From assembly GCA_018262985.1 (NCBI GenBank), contig JADFDI010000016.1:1-34108 (forward strand): a stretch of 34,108 nucleotides of DNA. The letters run 5' to 3'. The notes under the pieces were generated by a model. It was not told the DNA's origin. It worked only from the letters and a program-made list of their open reading frames with translations, and searched no databases. The DNA is from Spirochaetota bacterium. Lineage in GTDB: Bacteria > Spirochaetota > Spirochaetia > Treponematales > UBA12059. Position numbers and translations under genes: made by a program. Below, piece after piece: positions 8,502 through 18,200 of the stretch (position 1 is the first letter of the stretch; every line of letters starts with the position of its first letter).

Positions 8502-9895
8502 TCGGCTTTCACTCCCGCCTTCGAAAGAAGGCGCTTCGCGGCCTTGTTCGCCTCGTCGCGGATCTTTTCCTCGTCGGCGCCGACGAGCTTCCGGTTCCGC
8601 ACGACGAACGCACCGTTCACGACGAGGTGGTCCACGCCGTGGTCGTAGCCCGAGAAGAGCAGGGCCGCCGCGGGGTCCGAGAGGGCGCCCGCGTATTCCA
8701 TCTTCATCACGTCGAAGAGCGCGAGGTCGGCGAGCGCGCCTTCCTCCATCTTCCCCGCCTGGTCGTAGCCCAGGATGCGGGCGCCGCCCTCCGTCGCCAG
8801 TCCCAGCACCTCGCGCGCGTTGATGCCGGCCGAGCCGTAGCGCACCCGCTGGAGGAGTAGGGCCTGGCGCGCCTCGCCGAGCATGTCGGAAGCGTCGTTG
8901 GAGGCCGAGCCGTCCACCGCGAGCCCCACGGGCACGCCGAGGTCGAGCATCTCGCGGACCCGGCAGATGCCGGACCCGAGGCGCATGTTCGACGAGGGGC
9001 AGTGGGCCACGCCGGTCTTCGTCTCCGCGAGGACTTTCAGCTCCTCGTCGTTGAAGTGTATCCCGTGGGCGTACCAGACGTCAGGGCCGACGAAGTCGCA
9101 GTCCTGCATGACGCGCAGGGGGCGGCGGCCGTACATCTCGACGCAGAAGGCGTCCTCGTCGAGGGTTTCCGCCAGGTGGGTGTGGAGCCGCGCGCCGTAC
9201 TTCCGCGCCAGCGCCGCGGCGTCCTTCATGCTTTTCTCGGAGACCGAGAAGGGCGAGCAGGGCGCGAGCGCGAGCTTGCGCATGGCGTCGGGGGCGGCGT
9301 CGTGGTATTTCCGCAGCGCCGCCTCGCTCTCGGCGAGGATCGTGTCCTCGTCCTGCACCACGGAGTCGGGCGGCAGGCCCCCGTCCTTCTTCGAGCGCGA
9401 CATGGAGCCGCGCGTCGGCGCGAAGCGGAGCCCGATCTCGGAGGCCGCCCTGAACTGGAGGCCGGGCAGGTCTTCCTTGAACCCTTGCGGGTAGAGGTAG
9501 TGGTGGTCGGTCGAGAGGGTGCAGCCGGTCTTGGCGAGCTCCGCGAGCGCGAGCATGCTCGACCAGTACACCGCCTCCTCGTCGACGCCTTTCCAGACGT
9601 CATAGAGGTAGACGAGCCACTTGAAGAGCTTGGCGTCCTGCACCGCGGGCACGTTGCGCGTCAGGGTCTGGTAGAAGTGGTGGTGCGTGTTGACGAGGCC
9701 CGGCATCACGACGTGGCGCGAGGCGTCCACGACCTCGCAGGCCGCGGGCGGCACGATGCCCTTCGCGATCCGCTTGATGCGCTTGCCTTCGATGAGGACG
9801 TCCACGCCGGCCAGATCCTCGGACGAGGATCCCGCCGCGCCGCCGGCCCCGGTGCGCGGGCGGACCACCCGGAAGCAGTCCTTGAGCAGGATCAC
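8495..9895 (-). CDS. 8-oxoguanine deaminase / AtzB-like amidohydrolase
   Basis: A 466-residue metal-dependent amidohydrolase. It follows the 8-oxoguanine deaminase (hydroxydechloroatrazine ethylaminohydrolase-like) family throughout: NTHHHFYQTLTR (metal ligands His71, His73), TDHHYLYPQG, FAPTRGSMSRSKKDGGLPPDS, CSPFSVS, HTHLAETLDEDAFC, AHCPSSNMRLGSGI and AVDGSASNDASD (metal Asp). The reaction would be deamination of 8-oxoguanine to urate, or of guanine or a related azaheterocycle, which fits the surrounding urate pathway. The start is GTG at 9895: GGAGG lies 7 bases upstream and the GTGA overlaps the preceding stop. It is distinct from the SsnA gene in the same cluster. The exact substrate is inferred. 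Confidence 0.85.
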   Translation of the reverse strand: MILLKDCFRVVRPRTGAGGAAGSSSEDLAGVDVLIEGKRIKRIAKGIVPPAACEVVDASRHVVMPGLVNTHHHFYQTLTRNVPAVQDAKLFKWLVYLYDVWKGVDEEAVYWSSMLALAELAKTGCTLSTDHHYLYPQGFKEDLPGLQFRAASEIGLRFAPTRGSMSRSKKDGGLPPDSVVQDEDTILAESEAALRKYHDAAPDAMRKLALAPCSPFSVSEKSMKDAAALARKYGARLHTHLAETLDEDAFCVEMYGRRPLRVMQDCDFVGPDVWYAHGIHFNDEELKVLAETKTGVAHCPSSNMRLGSGICRVREMLDLGVPVGLAVDGSASNDASDMLGEARQALLLQRVRYGSAGINAREVLGLATEGGARILGYDQAGKMEEGALADLALFDVMKMEYAGALSDPAAALLFSGYDHGVDHLVVNGAFVVRNRKLVGADEEKIRDEANKAAKRLLSKAGVKAEW

Positions 9896-11352
9896 CCGAG
9901 CACCTCCGCGTTGAATTCCTCGATCATGGCGTCGAGGGCGCCGACCTGGGAGCGGAGGCCGCCCCAGTACTCGCGGTGCCCGTTCCACTGGGCGCGGAGC
10001 TCGTCGACGCCCTTGCCGAGCTGCTCCACCCAGGTGAAGTACTTGAGCTGGTGCACGCGGCGCTTGTCCACCTGCGAGAGCTCGAGCACGTGGTCGACCG
10101 AGAGGCCCATGAGCATGTCGAGGTCGCGGTCGGCCTGGCGCTGGGTGTAGGCGCCGCGCTCGGCGTTCATCTCCGCGAGGCGGCTGCCGTACATGGCCAT
10201 CGAGTCGGTGAACATGGTGAAGACCACCTCGTCCTCGCCGAGCTCGTAGTACTTGGCGAACTTGATGGCGGCGACCAGGTTGCCGACGCCGGAGATGCCG
10301 AGGAGGTCGAGCTTCGCGACGGTCTCGGGGAGCACGCCCGCCTCGACCAGGGTGGCGCGGCCGGCCGCCTCGTTGAAGAGGCGGATCAGGCGCACGGGCA
10401 GCTCGTCGTCGACGCCGACGGCCGCGTCGGTGTCGCGGAGGTTGTGGATCCAGGGGATGTGCTTGTCGCCGATGCCCTCGATGCGGTGGTCGCCGAAGCC
10501 GTTCTCGAGGATGGTCGGGCACTGCAGGGCCTCGGCCACCGCGACGCGCGCGCCGGGGAAGGTCTCGCGCAGGTAGGAGCCCGAGCCCAGGGTGCCGGCC
10601 GAGCCTGATGAGAGCACCGCGCCGCCCACGTGGTCGCCGCTCTTCGCGATCTTCTTGAACACTTCCTCCATGGCCGGCCCGGTGACCGTGTAGTGCCAGA
10701 GGTGGTTCGGCAGCTGGTCGAACTGGTTGAAGATGACGGCGTCGGGCCGGGTGGCCTCGAGCTCGATGCACTTGTCGAAGATCTCCTTGACGTTCGACTC
10801 GCAGCCGGGCGTCGCGATGACTTCCTCCGCCATGGTCTTGAGCCACTCGAAGCGCTCCTTCGACATGCCCGCCGGCAGGATGGCGATGGAGGGGCAGGAG
10901 AGCAGGCGCGATATGTAGGCGCCGCCGCGGCAGTAGTTGCCGGTGGACGGCCACACGGCCTTCTTCGCGGTCGGGTCGAAGCGGCCCGTCACGAGCTCGG
11001 GCAGGAGGCAGGAGAGCGCCGCGCCGACCTTGTGCGCGCCGGTGGGGAACCACTTGCCGACGAGGCCGACGATGCGCGCCTTGGTGCCGGTCAGCTCGCG
11101 GGGCAGCTCGAGGTAGTTGACGCCGCCGAACTTTCCGCCTTTCTCGACGGGCTCGTTGTGCCAGTTGACGCGGAAGAGGTTGCGCGGGTGCACGTCCCAG
11201 AGCCCGATGGTCCCGAGCTCGTCCTTGTACTTCTGAGGGATGAGCGAGGGGTCGCGCATCTGGGCGTAGGTGGGAAGGATTATGCCCTTCTCCCGGCAGC
11301 GCTTGACGTTGAGCGCGCGGGCGGCTTTGTCGGTGGTGCTCAGGTCGATCAT
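9892..11352 (-). CDS. PLP-dependent fold-type II enzyme of unknown specificity
   Basis: A 486-residue protein related to cysteine synthase, tryptophan synthase beta and diaminopropionate lyase by fold. The PLP lysine is Lys108 in WFPTGAHKVGAA, a motif like the GAHK of TrpB. The Ser/Thr-Gly-Asn loop is WPSTGNYCRGGAYISRLL (about 140-157). The phosphate-binding stretch is SSGSAGTLGSGSYLRE. It is usually annotated only as 'PLP-dependent protein, beta subunit'. It does not show the N-terminal pattern of YgeX (diaminopropionate ammonia-lyase), yet it occupies that enzyme's place in the pathway cluster. AAGGAG precedes the ATG by 7 bases. A lyase acting on the amino-acid end product of purine breakdown is inferred, not shown. 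Confidence 0.8.
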   Translation of the reverse strand: MIDLSTTDKAARALNVKRCREKGIILPTYAQMRDPSLIPQKYKDELGTIGLWDVHPRNLFRVNWHNEPVEKGGKFGGVNYLELPRELTGTKARIVGLVGKWFPTGAHKVGAALSCLLPELVTGRFDPTAKKAVWPSTGNYCRGGAYISRLLSCPSIAILPAGMSKERFEWLKTMAEEVIATPGCESNVKEIFDKCIELEATRPDAVIFNQFDQLPNHLWHYTVTGPAMEEVFKKIAKSGDHVGGAVLSSGSAGTLGSGSYLRETFPGARVAVAEALQCPTILENGFGDHRIEGIGDKHIPWIHNLRDTDAAVGVDDELPVRLIRLFNEAAGRATLVEAGVLPETVAKLDLLGISGVGNLVAAIKFAKYYELGEDEVVFTMFTDSMAMYGSRLAEMNAERGAYTQRQADRDLDMLMGLSVDHVLELSQVDKRRVHQLKYFTWVEQLGKGVDELRAQWNGHREYWGGLRSQVGALDAMIEEFNAEVLG

Positions 11353-11385
11353 TTCGGTGCTCCTTGCGTGGTCGGTGCTGAAAGG

Positions 11386-12585
11386 CTAGTCGGCGGAAAG
11401 GCCGACGGCGCGCGCGGCGGTCCGGACGTCCTTGAGGCCCGAGCCCGTGGCGAGCACCACGGGCAGGGCGTCGGACGGCAGGTCCTTCGCGGCGCGGAGG
11501 TACGCGGCCATGGCGGCCGCGCTCGAGGGTTCCATGAAGACGCCCGCCTTCGAGGCGGCGAGGCGCTGCGCGGCGAGGATTTCCGCGTCCGGCGCGGCGA
11601 GGGCCCGGCCCGCGTGGTGCTGCAGCTTTTTCAGGGCGAGGATGCCGGCGCGCGGGGCGTCGACCGCGATCGAGTCGGCCGCCGTGTCCGAGGGGACCGG
11701 TTCCCCGAAACTCCCGTCGCGGAGGGCGCGGAAGATGGCGGACGAGCCCTCCGCCTGGCAGGCCCAGACGGTCGGCACCCGGTCGAGGCGGCCGAGGCGC
11801 ACGAGGTCCTCGAAGCCCTTGTAGACGCCGCAGAGTATCGCGCCGTCGCCCGTGGGCACGAAGACGTGGAGCCGCGCCCCGGCGGCCTTCTTCCCCGCGC
11901 CGAAGGCCTCGGCCAGTTCGAGCTCCTCGAGGAGCTCGAAGGCGACGGTCTTCTTCCCTTCGACGGTGAGCGGGTTGTAGGCGGTGTTGCGCGACATGAC
12001 GCGCGAGGCCCGCACGGGGTCGAGCGAGTATTCGAGGCTCCTCTCGTAGGCGAGGTCGTAGCTGCCGTCGACGGGGACGAGCGTCGCGCCGTACTGCAGC
12101 ACCTGGACGCGCTTGGCGACCGGGGCTTTCGCGGGTACGAAGACCGTCACCTGGAGGCCGGCGGCGGCGCCCATGCAGGACATGGAGCTCGCCGCGTTGC
12201 CGGTGCTCGCGAGCACGATCTCCCCGATGCCTTCGCGCTTCGCGAAGGCCGCCACGAGGGCGCTCGCGCGGTCCTTGAAGGAGCCCGAAGGCTCGGCGCC
12301 GTCGTCCTTGAGGAAGAGCGCGCCCACGCCGAGCTCGGCGGCGAGGCGGGGGGCGGCGCGGAGCGGCGTGTTCCCCGCCGCGATCGGCGGGAACCATTTC
12401 GCCTCGACCGGAAGCGGCACGCGCTCAGCGGGCGCCTCGTCTTCCCACACGGCCTCGAGGATGCCCTCGAGCGGCCGCGCGCTTTTCGTTTTCGGCCCGC
12501 ACTCGGGACAGAGGTAGCGGCCCTTTTCGAGCGGGAAGAGCTTGCCGCAGGACGAGCACGCGTAGACCCATTTCGTCGGATTCAT
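11386..12585 (-). CDS. Threonine-synthase-like PLP enzyme with N-terminal zinc ribbon
   Basis: A 399-residue protein. A zinc ribbon (Cys10, 13, 26, 29) leads into a fold-type II PLP domain with LKDDGAEPSGSFKDRAS (PLP Lys104), LASTGNAASSMS and GDGAILCGVYKGF, followed by PSSAAAMAAYL. This architecture is that of short threonine synthases of the YcxK/ThrC type. Its position in a purine-degradation operon, far from homoserine genes, argues for another role: elimination or replacement on a beta-amino or ureido amino acid. The ATG at 12585 is chosen because the zinc ribbon starts nine residues later. It lies 33 bases before the next PLP gene, so the two may act together. True threonine synthase remains possible. 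Confidence 0.8.
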   Translation of the reverse strand: MNPTKWVYACSSCGKLFPLEKGRYLCPECGPKTKSARPLEGILEAVWEDEAPAERVPLPVEAKWFPPIAAGNTPLRAAPRLAAELGVGALFLKDDGAEPSGSFKDRASALVAAFAKREGIGEIVLASTGNAASSMSCMGAAAGLQVTVFVPAKAPVAKRVQVLQYGATLVPVDGSYDLAYERSLEYSLDPVRASRVMSRNTAYNPLTVEGKKTVAFELLEELELAEAFGAGKKAAGARLHVFVPTGDGAILCGVYKGFEDLVRLGRLDRVPTVWACQAEGSSAIFRALRDGSFGEPVPSDTAADSIAVDAPRAGILALKKLQHHAGRALAAPDAEILAAQRLAASKAGVFMEPSSAAAMAAYLRAAKDLPSDALPVVLATGSGLKDVRTAARAVGLSAD

Positions 12586-12605
12586 CTCGCCTTCTTCCCG
12601 GCGCG

Positions 12606-12622
12606 CCGCCCGTCGCGGGCGG
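12606..12622. other. Small hairpin in the ygeY-threonine-synthase-like gap
   Basis: Perfect 7-bp stem CCGCCCG / CGGGCGG with a 3-base loop, in the 92-base gap between the stop of ygeY and the start of the next gene. This gap, the 33-base gap after the threonine-synthase-like gene and the xdhD-ygeW gap are the only clear breaks in the otherwise overlapping gene set. A modest attenuator or RNA-processing site is possible. Confidence 0.4.
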
Positions 12623-12677
12623 CCGCCCGGTGTCGCGCGGCGCGGCCGGAACCCGCGGTCCCGGCCGGCGCGCGGTC

Positions 12678-13892
12678 TTATTTCTTCCCTTCGAGTCCGA
12701 GGGGCAGGGCCGCGTAGAAGGCGGCGCAGATCTCGAGGTCGTCGATCCGGTTGATCTCGTTCGGGGCGTGGGCCTGGTTCTCGTCGCCGGGGCCGAAGCC
12801 GATGGACGGGATGCCGTGCCGGCCCGCCACCGCGACGCCGTTCGTCGAGAAGGTCCACTTGTCCACCGTGGGCGCCTTGCCGAAGAGACGTGAGTGCGCG
12901 GCCACGCCGCCCTGGACGAGGGGGTGCTCCATGGGGAACTTCCAGGTGGGGAAGTAGAGCTCCTGCTTGTAGACCTTGCCGGTGTAGGCGGGCGCGGCGT
13001 ACTCGGGCATGAAGACCTTGTAGTTGTCGACGCCGGCTTCGGCGAGCGCCTTCTCCACCTGGCCGATGGCGAGCCTGTCGTCCTCGCCCCAGGTCAGGCG
13101 CCTGTCGCAGTAGAGCATGGCCTGGTCGGGCACCGCGCACTGGCTCGGGCCGTGGACCTTGATCTGGCTGACCGTGATGGTGCCCTTGCCGAGGAACTTG
13201 TCGTCGTCGGGGAGGAGGCGCTCGTTGAGCTTCTCGATGGCGAGCGCCGCGCGGGCGGCCTTGTACGCGGCGGAGTCGCCGCGCTCGGGCGCCGAGCCGT
13301 GGCAGGACACGCCGCGGATCTCGATCTGGATCTCCATGCGGCCGCGGTGGCCGCGGTAGAGGCGGCAGCTCGTGGGCTCGGTGGAGACGAAGAAGTCGGG
13401 GACGAACTTGTCCTCCTCGATCAGGTGCTTCCAGCAGAGGCCGTCGCAGTCCTCTTCCATGACGGTGAAGGCGAACCAGACCGTGTACTCGCCCGAGTAG
13501 CCCGATTCCTTGAGGATGCGCGCCGCGGCGAGCATCGAGGCCGCGCCGCCGAGCTGGTCGGAGGCGCCGCGTCCCTTCACGAGCCCGCCCTCGATGAGCC
13601 CCGAGTGCGGCGGGGTCTTCCAGGCCGCCGGGTCGCCGACGCCGACGGTGTCGATGTGGGCGTCGAAGACGAGCTTCTTCGGGCCCGTCCCCACGCGGCC
13701 CAGCAGCGAGCCGAGCGCGTCGATCCGGATGTCCTCCATGCCCGCTTCCTCGGCCAGCTTCTTGATGAGCTGGACGCGGGGACCTTCGGTGCCGGAGAAG
13801 CCGGGGACCTTGATCATCTCGGAGAGGGCGCGGGCGGTCCAGTCGCGGTGCTTGGCCGCGGCGGCCTTGATGCTCGAGTAATCCATGTTCAT
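12678..13892 (-). CDS. ygeY: YgeY-family metallohydrolase (M20 peptidase-like)
   Basis: 404 residues, as in E. coli YgeY (403). The M20 di-zinc pattern is present: FDAHIDTVG (His79, Asp81), GRGASDQLGG (Asp112), EEDCDGL (Glu146/Glu147) and STEPT. The dimerisation domain carries GHRGRMEIQIEIRGVSCHGSAPERG, and the C-terminus has the last ligand region (GIPSIGFGPGDENQAHAPNE). The family hydrolyses amide or carbamoyl groups. In the urate pathway it is assigned a ring-opened ureido intermediate, but the exact step is inferred. The ATG at 13892 overlaps the ssnA stop (ATGA) and is preferred over the Met two codons later. Confidence 0.94.
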   Translation of the reverse strand: MNMDYSSIKAAAAKHRDWTARALSEMIKVPGFSGTEGPRVQLIKKLAEEAGMEDIRIDALGSLLGRVGTGPKKLVFDAHIDTVGVGDPAAWKTPPHSGLIEGGLVKGRGASDQLGGAASMLAAARILKESGYSGEYTVWFAFTVMEEDCDGLCWKHLIEEDKFVPDFFVSTEPTSCRLYRGHRGRMEIQIEIRGVSCHGSAPERGDSAAYKAARAALAIEKLNERLLPDDDKFLGKGTITVSQIKVHGPSQCAVPDQAMLYCDRRLTWGEDDRLAIGQVEKALAEAGVDNYKVFMPEYAAPAYTGKVYKQELYFPTWKFPMEHPLVQGGVAAHSRLFGKAPTVDKWTFSTNGVAVAGRHGIPSIGFGPGDENQAHAPNEINRIDDLEICAAFYAALPLGLEGKK

Positions 13893-15232
13893 GCCTTCCT
13901 TTCCATGTCGGTCATTCGTTTCCAGAGCCGGTCGCCCGCCTCGGCGCAGCGGGCCGCGAGGGCCTCGGCGTCGTAGGCGGGAACCTTGTTTTCGATGACG
14001 AAGCGGCCGCCGACCATGACGGACTTCACGTGGCGGCTCGAGAGCCCGAAGGCCAGGTGGCCGGCCAGGTTGTCGGCGCCGAGGGCGGTCGGGGAGGGGT
14101 AGTCCCAGTGCACCAGGTCCGCAGGCGCGCCGGGGACGAGCTCGAGGGCTTCCACGCCGAGCAGGCGGGCGGCGAAGTTCCCCGCGCGGCCGAGGGCCTT
14201 GAGGTAGGCGTCGGGCCAGAGGGGGCCGCCGGCATCCTTGTGCTTGAAGAAGGCGAACTTGAATTCCTCGAGCACGTCGGCGCCCATGCCGTCGGTGCCG
14301 AGCATCCAGTTGCGGAGCGAGGGGAGCGCGGCCTGGTAGCCCACGGCGTTGTTCATGTTGGAGCGCGCGTTGTGCGCGAGCATGGCGCCGCGCGCGTCGA
14401 TCATCGCGATCTCCTCCGGCGAGAGCCAGAGGCCGTGCGCGACGATGGAGTCCTTCGGGAGGCAGCCGTGGCGGTCGAGCCGGACGAGGGGGTCGAGGCG
14501 GCGGCGCGCGCGCGAGTCGACCGCGTCGTACTTGTCCTCGGCGACGTGGACGTGCATGGGGCGGCCGCTGGCTTTGCAGAGGGCGCCGAGCGCGTCGAGG
14601 GTTTCGTCCTCGAGGGTGAAGGGCGCGTGCGCGCCGATCATGGCCGCGAAGAGGGGGGCGCCGCCCGAGAGCAGGCGCGGCATGCGCGCGGTGTCCGCCT
14701 CCTCGGCGAAGCGCTCGTTCTCGCGCACCCCCGCCTTCGCGCCGGCCTCGCCGTTGCGGTCGGTGGTCTCGTAGCAGAGCACCGAGCGGATTCCCACCTC
14801 GCCGATGCCCTCGGCGAGGACCGAGAGCGAGCCGTCGATCCACTCGGGGCTGGCGTGGTGGTCGATGACGGTGGTGACGCCGCAGGCGGCGGCGTCCATG
14901 GCGCCCGCCACGCCGGACCAGCGCGTCGTCGCGTCGTCGAGGGCCCGGTCGAGCCGCCACCAGAGGTGGTCGAGCTGCTGCGCGAAGTCCTTCGACGGCG
15001 CGATGTCCACGCGCAGGCCGCGGGCCAGGGCGGAGTAGAAGTGGGTGTGGCCGAGCACGAGGCCCGGCGAGACGAGGCCGCCCGAGCCGCCCTTCCGGGC
15101 TTCCGGGTGCGCGGCCGCGAGGCCGGGGCCGGCGGCCGCGACGCGGCCGTCGTCGCCCACCAGGAGGTCGATGGGCTCGGAGACGGCCGCGGGGTCCCAG
15201 CGGACCAGGCGGACGCGTTCGAAGACGGTCAT
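13889..15232 (-). CDS. ssnA: Aminohydrolase SsnA
   Basis: 447 residues (E. coli SsnA 442). It matches family blocks along its length: VLGHTHFYSALARG (metal ligands His62, His64), DFAQQLDHLWWRLDRALDD, TTVIDHHASPEWIDGSLSVL, CYETTDRNG, HVHVAEDKYD, AHNARSNMNNAVGY, GTDGMGAD (metal Asp) and FAFFKHKDAGGPLWPD. SsnA is part of the anaerobic urate cluster and is thought to hydrolyse a reduced urate product. The start at 15232 overlaps the ygfK stop (ATGA). A predicted cytoplasmic enzyme with a single metal site. Chemical step assigned by analogy only. Confidence 0.95.
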   Translation of the reverse strand: MTVFERVRLVRWDPAAVSEPIDLLVGDDGRVAAAGPGLAAAHPEARKGGSGGLVSPGLVLGHTHFYSALARGLRVDIAPSKDFAQQLDHLWWRLDRALDDATTRWSGVAGAMDAAACGVTTVIDHHASPEWIDGSLSVLAEGIGEVGIRSVLCYETTDRNGEAGAKAGVRENERFAEEADTARMPRLLSGGAPLFAAMIGAHAPFTLEDETLDALGALCKASGRPMHVHVAEDKYDAVDSRARRRLDPLVRLDRHGCLPKDSIVAHGLWLSPEEIAMIDARGAMLAHNARSNMNNAVGYQAALPSLRNWMLGTDGMGADVLEEFKFAFFKHKDAGGPLWPDAYLKALGRAGNFAARLLGVEALELVPGAPADLVHWDYPSPTALGADNLAGHLAFGLSSRHVKSVMVGGRFVIENKVPAYDAEALAARCAEAGDRLWKRMTDMERKA

Positions 15233-18200
15233 GAGGCGCTCCCTTCGGCCGGCGGGGCCAGCCAGGCGTAATCGCGGAAGATGCGGGCGGCGGCCAGGGC
15301 GAGGCGGTCGTCGGGACCGCGCGCGGAGGCGGCGGAGGCGGCGCTCCCGTGGCCGGCGGAGACGGCGGACTCGAGCACGCCGAGGGCACGGATCTTGCCC
15401 GAGTCGCAGCGCACGACGAACTCGTGCTTGCCGCCGCGGTCCGGCAGCGGCGCGAAGCCGGCGCGGTCCGAGGCCATCAGGGCGGCCTCCGAATCGAAGA
15501 GGTTGAGCTTGTCGCTGAAGGGCGCGCCTTCCCAGGGGCAGAAGGTTTCGCAGTTGCCGCACTCGTTGCAGAGCGCGTGCACGTGGACGATCTGCCAGCC
15601 CAGGCCCGGCCCCAGGTCGAGCGCGAGGTTGGCGCGGTTCGGGCACACCTCGACGCAGCGCATGCAGGCTTCGTCGCAGGCCAGGCAGCGTTCCGCCTCG
15701 CGCGCGAGGAAGCCGGGGTCGGTCTCGGGGAGCGGCTCGAGCAGCTTGCCGCGGGCGGCCAATTTGGCGCGCTCGGGCGTTTTGCGGACGTGCTCGTAAT
15801 CCGGGTCGAGGGCGCCGAGCGCGGCGATGACGGCCTTGGCCGCGCGCCGCCCGTCCGCCACCGCGGCGATGATCGAGGCCGGCCCGCGCCGGGCGTCGCC
15901 CACCACGTAGAGGTCCTCGCCCGCGGCGAGGGTGTCCGCCGCGATTTCCGGGCGGCCGTCCTTGCCGACCTTCACGCCCCAGGCTTCGAGCAGCTCGCGG
16001 TCCGGCGACTCGCCGATGGCGGCCACGAGGAGGCCGCAGCCGAGCTCGAAGGTCTCGTCGGAAGCGACGGGGCTCCGGCGTCCCGAGGCGTCCGCTTCGC
16101 CGAGCTTCATGCGGCGCACGACGAGCGCTCCGGGGCGGGCCGCCTCGGGCAGGGCCAGTTCGACGAAGTCCGCGCCCTCGGCCATGGCCGCCTCGAGTTC
16201 CTCGCGGTCGGCGGGCATCTCGGCCGCGGTGCGGCGGTAGACGATGGTGACCGCGGGCTTGCCGGGCAGGCGGAGGGCGGCGCGAGCGGCGTCCATGGCG
16301 GTATTGCCGCCGCCGGCGACCACGACGCGCCGCTCCGCCCCCGGGTCCGGGGCCGGCGCCTTGCCGAGCGCGGCCAGCTTGAGGAAGGAGAGCGCGTCCA
16401 CGACGCTCACGCCCGAGCCCGCGAGGGGCAGCTCGCGGGCCTTCTCGGCGCCGACGGCCAGCACGACGGGCCCGATGCCCCTGGCGCGGAGATCCGCGAT
16501 GCCCGCGGGTTCCTCGCCGAAGCGGAACTCCACGCCGAGCGCGGCGATGCGCTTCACGTCGCGCTCGATGTCCTCGCGGGCGATGCGGAAGCCGGGTATC
16601 AGGTTGGCGACGGCGCCGCCGGGCGCCTCGTCGCGGTCGTAGACGACGGGCAGGATGCCCGCGGAGGCGAGGGCCTCGGCGCAGGCGAGCCCGCCGGGGC
16701 CGGCGCCGATGACGCCGACGCGGGTGGTCGTGCGGAGCGCTACTTTCTCGCGGGCCGGCTCGTCGAGCCCGGCGCGGGCCGCGGCGCGCGCCACGGCGAG
16801 CTTCGAGGCGCGGATGGCTACCGGTCCCTCGTAGTCGACGCGGGAACAGGCGGTTTGGCAGACGTGGTCGCAGAGCACGCCCGTGATGAAGGGGAGGGCG
16901 TTGCGGTCCTTGACGATGTCGAAGGCCTCCGCCGCGCGGCCCGCGCCGCCGGAGCGGATGTAGCCGGGGGCGTCCTGGTTGGCGGGGCAGGCCTCGACGC
17001 AGGGCGCGACGAAGCAGTCGAAGCGGGGCAGGGCCTTACTGATGCTCGCGCGGCCGCGCTTCCGCTCGCCCGAGTAGTCCGGGTCGGCGAGCGCCGCCTC
17101 CGCGAGGGCGGCGAGGGCCTTCGCGTCGGGACGCGCCGGGGCGGAGGCGAGGGCTCCGGACGCCGCGCGCGCGATCTCGGTCAGGCGCTGGTAGCCGCCC
17201 GGCTTCAGGAGCTCGGTGGCCGTGGTGAGCGGGCCCAGGCCCGCCTGGACGCAGGCGGCCGCGTTGCGCGCCGAGACGCCCGCGCTGAAGCTGAAGGGCG
17301 GCGGGGCGGCCAGGGCGGCGGCGAGCTCCGCGGCCAGGCGCGTCGTTATCGGGAAGAGGGGGCGCCCCGAGAGGTAGGCCTCGCTGCCGGGCAGCGGGGT
17401 GTTCGCGTTCTCGTGGGCCAGGGTGTTGGAAAGCTTGAGCCCGAAGCCGACGCCGGCCTCCCGCGCGGCCGTCCCGAGCGAGGCGACGAGCTCGAGGGCG
17501 CGGCCGAACTGCAGGTCCTTCCCGAAGGCCTCCCGGCTGATGACGATCTTGCCCCAGCGCGCGCGGTCGAGGATGTCTCGCACGCGGTCGTAGCCGAGCA
17601 GGGTGGGGTTGAGCTTGACCGCGAGCGGCAGCTTCTTCACCGAGACCAGGTGCCGGGCGATGGCCTCGATCTCCTCGGGCAGGCAGCCGTGCATGGTGGA
17701 GAGGGCCGCCGAGTGGACGGGGCGCTCCGCGGGGTTCGCGCGCAGGGCCTTGACGGCGGCGACGGCGCGCGCGGCGGCTTCGGCGCCGAAGGCGAAGGCG
17801 AAGGCGGGCGCGGAGACTTCGCGCTCCGCGTCCTCGAGCTCGCGCTCCCACTCCGGGTCGAGCTCGGGGCGCCGGAGCTTCTCGATGAAGCCGTCCACCC
17901 GCTCGCCCCTGACGCCCGCGAGCGTGTAGCCGACGGACAGCACGAAGGCGGTCGGGTCCGGTTTGTCGACAGGCGCGCGCAGGGCCTCGAGCACGCGGAT
18001 CGCGAGCCAGGCGCGGCGGTACTCGCCGCGGGCCTCGTCGAGCGAAAGCTCGGTGGACCACTCGGTGTTGCGCCCCTCGTCGAGGGCGTCGATGCAGGGC
18101 TTCTCGATCTCGAGCCGATCCATTTCCTGCACCGTCTTGAGCTCGACGACGCGGGCGCCCGCGAGCCAGGAGGCCACGATGTTCGGGGCTATCTGGCTGT

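Noticed and set aside
4894-8823. A 1309-codon open frame on the plus strand opposite xdhD/ygfM, and many other long frames over the purine genes
   Set aside because: At this GC content stop codons are rare in alternative frames. These frames have Arg/Ala/Gly-rich composition without motifs and lie opposite well-recognised genes.
9892-11352. Identification of the PLP enzyme as YgeX
   Set aside because: The sequence lacks the YgeX blocks (such as the GLNAFKMLGG lysine region). Its lysine motif is WFPTGAHKVGAA and it is about 90 residues longer.
13889-15232. Guanine deaminase as the identity of this amidohydrolase
   Set aside because: Blocks such as DHHASPEWIDGSLS, NARSNMNN and FKHKDAGGPLWPD are specific to SsnA.
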